DNA from: a virus
Strand: one strand, 5' to 3'
Virus record (IMG/VR): IMGVR_UViG_3300024243_001175
Coordinates: 1 to 58,946 of that record
DNA length: 58,946 nt
Part shown: piece by piece, positions 55,059-58,946 of the stretch
Numbering within the stretch: the first letter of the stretch is position 1
How the letters are laid out: each line of letters begins with the position of its first letter
The notes under the pieces: model-generated
Told to the model about the DNA's origin: nothing
Seen by the model: only the letters and a program-made list of their open reading frames with translations
Databases searched by the model: none
Made by a program: the position numbers and the translations under genes

Positions 55059-55582
55059 AAACAATTGCAGATATTGATATTTCAAATCAATCTTATGAAT
55101 ATAACTTTCAAACTGATTTAACTGAAAAGCTTGATAGTTTAGAATGAGATTTTTCACAAGAAATATTAAATGAAATAATTTTGTGGAAAGTGAACAGGTA
55201 TGCTTTATTTGATAAAGATACTATAAAATTATTAAATAAACTAGATCACAACTCAATAGAACTAAATAAAGAGTTTACAACTGAGTTATTATGAAAATTA
55301 TTGAATACAAAATGAGTTCAATTAGCTATGGCTACAACAATTTTAAGATTCAAGAATCCATCTATTTATCAAATTATAGATCAGAGAGTATATAGATTTA
55401 TTTATTGAAAGGAAATGGATAGAATTGTATGAAAAAATGATTTGGCTATAAAGTTATATTTAGACTACTTAGAGAATCTTTGAAAAGTTTGTATTAAATA
55501 TAATATTAGTTTTGAGGAATCAGATAGAGTTTTATATGCATTAGATAAAAAGCTAAATAAAAATGTTAAAATTAAATATTAA
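55049..55582 (+). CDS. HhH-GPD-like protein, 177 residues
   Basis: Contains GVQLAMATTILRFKNPSIYQ followed by IIDQRVYRFIYG, recalling the helix-hairpin-helix plus catalytic Asp stretch of HhH-GPD DNA glycosylases ('GvxxxtAsxiLxxxxPxxfpviDxrv'). The glycosylase resemblance is partial and the protein is short. Overlaps the ADP-ribosylglycohydrolase gene by 10 bases; likely the same unit. Followed by about 100 bases of A/T-rich DNA with no gene. Confidence 0.55.
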
Positions 55583-55792
55583 AAAATAAATTAAGTATAT
55601 AATATTTACTGAAAAGTATATCAAAAAATTTTCTTATAATGTTCTATTGTAAAATATGTATTTTTTGTTATACTAAAAATTAGGTATTTTTTAAAAAACG
55701 AATTTTCTTAAATCTAGGTAGTTTTGCCTTAGTTGGTCAGCAAAATCAAAAATAGCCTCATAGAAAAAAGTTCAGCCCATCACCGACTTGTC

Positions 55793-55801
55793 CCACCATT
55801 T
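55793..55801 (+). other. Attachment-site core (right), candidate attR
   Basis: CCACCATTT identical to the tmRNA 3' core at 13761-13769, with flanking partial similarity (GTCCCACCATTT against GCTCCACCATTT). It would bound a 42-kb element. It may at the same time be the left site of a second, older element. Confidence 0.55.
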
Positions 55802-55853
55802 GATTTTTAGACACTTTTGATAGCTCAAAAGCCTGATAAATAAGCGATAAATT

Positions 55854-55877
55854 AAGGGTTCAAACAACCCTTTTTTT
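55854..55877 (+). terminator. Intrinsic terminator within the recombinase 3' end
   Basis: AAGGGTT (55854-55860) pairs with AACCCTT (55866-55872), loop CAAAC, followed by T7, on the plus strand and so opposing the recombinase gene. Its placement beyond the core mirrors that at 13791-13832. Confidence 0.8.
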
Positions 55878-57347
55878 GTTGATTGGAATTCAGCCGGGAA
55901 ATATCATTTTTATAAGGTTTTTCTTATTTTCAATATTCTGAGAATTCCATACTACTAAAGCATTACTTATTTTTTTTAATTTATCTTTTAGGCTGGTTCA
56001 AACATTTTTTAAGTGTCAGAATTTTTTTGTCATTTTTTCAGATAAAATTTCTTTATCTTTTTCTAATATTTCAATTTTTCATTCATAATTTTCTACTAAT
56101 TTTTGACTAGAAGTGTTTCAAATTCTATCAATAAAATTATCTATTTTTTTATCAATATCACTTATTTCTTTTTCTAGTTTATTATGGTTTTGAGTAAATA
56201 TATCTTTTCTATCTTTTAATAGATCTAAAAATATTTCTTCAAAACATTTAACTGTATCTTTTTTAGGAGTAAGAGTTTTTAATATTTCATCAAATTCACT
56301 ATGAAATTTATCTCTATTTATGCTTTTTCACTTTAATGGAGAATTTCTAGGGAATGTATAATATGGAACTTTTCTGTTTCTTCATGTAGCCCATCATCAA
56401 CTAAGCATATATCAAGAGTCTTCACAATATAGATGTCATCTTAAAGGAAAATCATCACTAATATCTTTTCTATTAATGGATGATTCTATTTTTCTTTCAA
56501 CTGGTGACATTGATTTAAGTCTTTTTTGAATTCTTTCATATGTTTTCATTGAGATTAAAGCTTCATGTTTAGCTTTTGTAACTGGTATATCCCATTTTTC
56601 ACATACTAAATTACCAGTATAAAATATATTGGTAGTTATTCAGTGTACATTAGAAGTAGATACAATTCTTCAGTTAGAACTTGTTCATTTAATTTTCAAT
56701 CATTTTTTGAAGTAAAAACTTTGTAATTAATGTAGTGTGTGTAATATTCAATCAGCATATTTTTCTAATCAATTTTTGATTATATTTGCTGTATCAGAGT
56801 CTTTTACAACTATTCTTCATCACTCATTAGCTTCAATAAATTTATATCAAATAGGAACTCTAAAACACCAAAATCATTGTTCTAATCTTGCTTTCATTCT
56901 ACTTAAAACTCTTTGTTTGTTTTTATCCTTTTCATATTGAGAAACTATAACTGAAATATTTTCTTTAAAGTCTCATTCAGGACTTTCTTCAAATTTGAAA
57001 TTGGGACAAGCAAGTTCTACTCATCTCTTTTTAAATTCTGATTTTAATAGTGTATGTACTTGTATATCTCTTGATAATCTATTTAGATCTTCAAAAATAA
57101 CTATATAGTTATTTTTTTTGTTTTTATCTATATATTTAAATAATTCTTGTATAGATTTTCTTTCAAAAAGTCATCCACTAACTCATTCATCATTAAAGAC
57201 ACTTTCAACTGATATTCATAGAGTACCAGTCGCATAATCTCTACATCTTTTTTCTTGTGAACTAAGTCAGTTTCATTCTTTTACTTGTTTTTTTGAAGAT
57301 ACTCTACAATAGATTAATCATTTGATATCCATAATTATTTTTTAAGA

Positions 57348-57494
57348 TTATAATTTTCTTAGGTTTAATATTTTTAATAAATCCTCACTATCAAGGATTA
57401 GCTTAGAAAGAATAATTAAATCTTTTATTATTTTTTGTTTTTCTTCATCTGTATAAGTTTCAGGAAGAAGATCTTTATATTTCTCTACTAACAT
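57348..57494 (-). CDS. Small helical protein upstream of second recombinase, 48 residues
   Basis: MLVEKYKDLLPETYTDEEKQ then KIIKDLIILSKLILDSEDLL; the open frame continues upstream without ATG (LLSYYSLTIGI), so a non-ATG start could add about 15 residues. Basic and helical. Co-directional with the recombinase and ends 15 bases before it. Function unknown. Confidence 0.5.
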   Translation of the reverse strand: MLVEKYKDLLPETYTDEEKQKIIKDLIILSKLILDSEDLLKILNLRKL

Positions 57495-58047
57495 AATTCA
57501 TATTGTTAGTGAGTAATAGGATAATAAATAGACTGTTTTTATTGTTTCAAATATTTAAATTTTTCATGCACAAAAAAATAAGGAATAAACTTTATAGGTT
57601 TATACTCATTTTAAGAGTAAAAAAAGATTAAATAAATAGACTAATCTCTTAAAATTGGAGGATGTTAAAGAACATTTTAGATTGCCTCTTTTCTAAAACT
57701 GCAAAATCATACTATAAAGAAAATTAAATCTGTCAAATATAAATAACGTTAAAATCATTAAAGTAGTATGTAAAATAGAATTCAAAAATCACGAATTCTA
57801 TTTTACTTCAGCAAAACTAAACAGTATCATCGTTTTTTGTCATACTCGTGTTTATCGGCAGGGATAATAATAATGTGTGGCAATTGTAATTTTTGTTTTA
57901 TATTGTAAATATAGAACTCAACTATTAACTAGATAATCATTTTATTACTCAAAATATACAAGTATTCATCTTACTTTTGGTTTCCATACTTTACTTCATA
58001 AAGCCAAAAATTGTTTTACACATACTTTATTTATTAATTTTTAGAAT
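57495..58047. other. Intergenic region without recognised gene
   Basis: Contains several short hairpins and the strong one at 57770-57806. A 21-codon ORF (57662) lies immediately after GGAGG with no spacer, and a cysteine-rich 11-codon ORF near 57874 is too short to support. Likely holds promoters for the divergent genes at 57494 and 58048. Confidence 0.5.
57770..57806 (+). terminator. Strong hairpin, possible terminator
   Basis: GTAAAATAGAATTC (57770-57783) pairs perfectly over 14 bp with GAATTCTATTTTAC (57793-57806), loop of nine. There is no long T-run, so it may be a regulatory or protein-binding site instead. Confidence 0.55.
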
Positions 58048-58413
58048 ATGGAAACTAAGACAAGTTTACTTTGTGATTTATTAGAGTGTGGTTTTTTAGA
58101 TATCAATTATCTTACTGATTTATTAGATGATAATAATATAGAAATAGATCTACAAGATTTAAAGTCAAATTACTGAGATCTTAACATTAACTGGATTATT
58201 TATGATGTTATTTCTCAAATAGCTGAAAGATTTATAGAAGAAAATCAGGATGAAATTGAAAAGATTCTAGATTTATGAGAATTTTGAAATTTATACGATT
58301 ACATGAGTTCTCATGAAATTTATGAGGTTTATACAAATTACATTGATAGTCATTTATGGTTTAAAGATGAAGCAATTCAAGATCTTTTTGAAAATTCAAA
58401 ATATCAGGTTTAA
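58048..58413 (+). CDS. Acidic hypothetical protein, 121 residues
   Basis: METKTSLLCDLLECGFLDIN then NYGDLNINWIIYDVISQIAE and DKGEFGNLYDYMSSHEIYE-like helices; strongly acidic (Asp/Glu-rich), helical, no motif. Acidic small proteins of this kind occur in phages as anti-defence or DNA-mimic proteins, but no evidence links this one. Terminator immediately downstream. Confidence 0.75.
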
Positions 58414-58430
58414 CAACCTGGTATTTTTTT
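58405..58430 (+). terminator. Intrinsic terminator
   Basis: CAGGTT (58405-58410) and AACCTG (58415-58420) with loop TAAC, which is also the stop codon region, followed by a T8 tract. Confidence 0.85.
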
Positions 58431-58797
58431 TATTATGGATGATAAGTAATTAGCAGAGCTAAAAGACCGAGTTTTACTTTTCTAAATCAAAATTTGACTT
58501 ATTATTTTTTCAAATTGTTTGATTTATATAAAAGCAAACGAGCGATATACGAAAATGTTATTTCTTACATTTTGAAGTCTATTTAATTTATCATATTTTA
58601 GTTTCTTTATATTAAAAATTGTAATTTTCAAAAATCATAAGTCAAATTTAATGATTTTTCTGAGAGTTTTATCTTAGATTTGAGTTTATAAAGAAAAGCA
58701 CCAAGCTTCAACCAAAAATGTTATATAAAAAAACAACCATAGGAGATAAACTCCTTATGGGTGTTTTTTGGAATAACTAATTCATTAACTCTGTAAA
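58431..58797. other. Intergenic region with a terminator
   Basis: No supported gene. A 40-codon hydrophobic ORF at 58555-58677 lacks any family likeness. A near-perfect hairpin at 58727-58769 (CCATAGGAG with CTCCTTATGG, extended by A and T runs) is a clear bidirectional terminator next to the insertion sequence. Confidence 0.6.
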
Positions 58798-58827
58798 CGG
58801 CTCTTTTTCATGTATGGGAAAAAATTA
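58798..58827 (+). repeat. Terminal inverted repeat of an ISL3-like element (right)
   Basis: CGGCTCTTTTTCATGTATGG, matching inverted the repeat at 101-129. The element interior is to the right, where the transposase C-terminus is encoded. Confidence 0.65.
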
Positions 58828-58946
58828 AGTATAAATTTGAAGATTTTTATGACAAAATTTAGCAGTTAATTTTCTAATATACATATCTTTTAATTTAAAT
58901 CAGTGAGATTGTCTTTTTGCAACCTTACAAAGATTATTAACTCATT
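58825..58946 (-). CDS. ISL3-family transposase, C-terminal fragment (runs off the window)
   Basis: About 40 codons from the window edge: GVNNLCKVAKRQSHGFKLKD then MYIRKLTAKFCHKNLQIYT and UAA. The 'GxNxxxKxxKRxxxGFxxxxxxxxR' arrangement is the usual C-terminus of ISL3 transposases ('EGINNKIKxxKRxxYGF'). The stop sits within the terminal repeat, as in that family. The rest lies outside the window. Confidence 0.6.

Larger units (their letters stand above)
55680..57332 (-). pseudogene. Second large serine recombinase, interrupted by one stop codon
   Basis: Reads as 550 codons with one internal UAA at 56727-56729 (codon 202). The N-terminal resolvase domain is intact (KGLIYCRVSSKKQ with the serine; FEDLNRLSRDIQVH). 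After the stop, the recombinase domain, a zinc-ribbon-like region (RGHLYCEDSGYMLSGGWATG) and a coiled coil continue in the same frame. A single nonsense change explains the break. Its 3' end contains the same CCACCATTT core as the tmRNA site and a terminator on the other strand, just like the first recombinase. Confidence 0.85.

Noticed and set aside
55700-55800. A tRNA remnant ending in TCCCACCA
   Set aside because: No complete cloverleaf or T-loop could be drawn upstream; the sequence is explained by the recombinase coding frame and the attachment core.
57662-57727. 21-codon ORF after GGAGG
   Set aside because: The Shine-Dalgarno-like sequence abuts the ATG with no spacer and the peptide has no recognisable feature.
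58555-58677. 40-codon hydrophobic ORF
   Set aside because: Composition is that of random A/T-rich DNA; no neighbour, start signal or family likeness supports it.

Overview
The window reads correctly only if UGA is translated as glycine (genetic code 25). In uvrB the Walker A motif GVTGSGKT is spelled with UGA at its first two glycines, and almost every gene has in-frame UGA at conserved glycine positions, ending only at UAA or UAG. Together with very low GC this points to the Candidate Phyla Radiation groups Absconditabacteria (SR1) or Gracilibacteria (BD1-5); I cannot choose between them. All coordinates below were obtained by re-reading the frames with UGA=Gly, so they are much longer than standard-code ORFs. 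Few genes show a recognisable Shine-Dalgarno sequence. No tRNA genes were seen.

Layout. 1-13.3 kb is host-like chromosome: an insertion-sequence end, a decayed RelE-type toxin/antitoxin pair, uvrB, and about ten genes of unknown function (two large ones look distantly related to each other), followed by the tmRNA gene (13301-13766).

13.76-55.8 kb is an integrated mobile element inserted at the 3' end of the tmRNA gene. It starts with a large serine recombinase, an ImmA/IrrE-like protease and a Cro/CI-like repressor on the minus strand. Then comes a rightward tailed-phage programme: small early genes, RecT plus a RecB-like nuclease, NinB-like protein, a replication initiator carrying iterons inside its gene, a ParB-methyltransferase fusion, terminase, portal, MuF, protease, scaffold, capsid, head-tail and tail genes, tape measure, a glycine-rich fibre, holin, and M15 endolysin. 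A siphovirus-like phage fully adapted to the host's code is implied. Six copies of a 14-nt element (GACCTTGAGGGGAA), each followed by a hairpin and lying about 50 nt before the next gene, divide the late operon into modules.

44.0-55.6 kb is a defence-type cargo: a type I restriction-modification operon (half-length HsdS, HsdM, HsdS, HsdR). A transmembrane protein and a CD-NTase with an AGS-C-type sensor domain (CBASS-like) sit between hsdM and hsdS. A YgjP-like metallopeptidase, an ADP-ribosylglycohydrolase and an HhH-like protein follow.

55.7-58.9 kb holds a second large serine recombinase, broken by one UAA. Its 3' end carries the same CCACCATTT core and the same kind of opposing terminator as the first recombinase, suggesting two elements stacked at the tmRNA site. 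After that come a few small genes and the end of an ISL3-like insertion sequence whose terminal repeat matches, in inverted orientation, the one near position 101-128.
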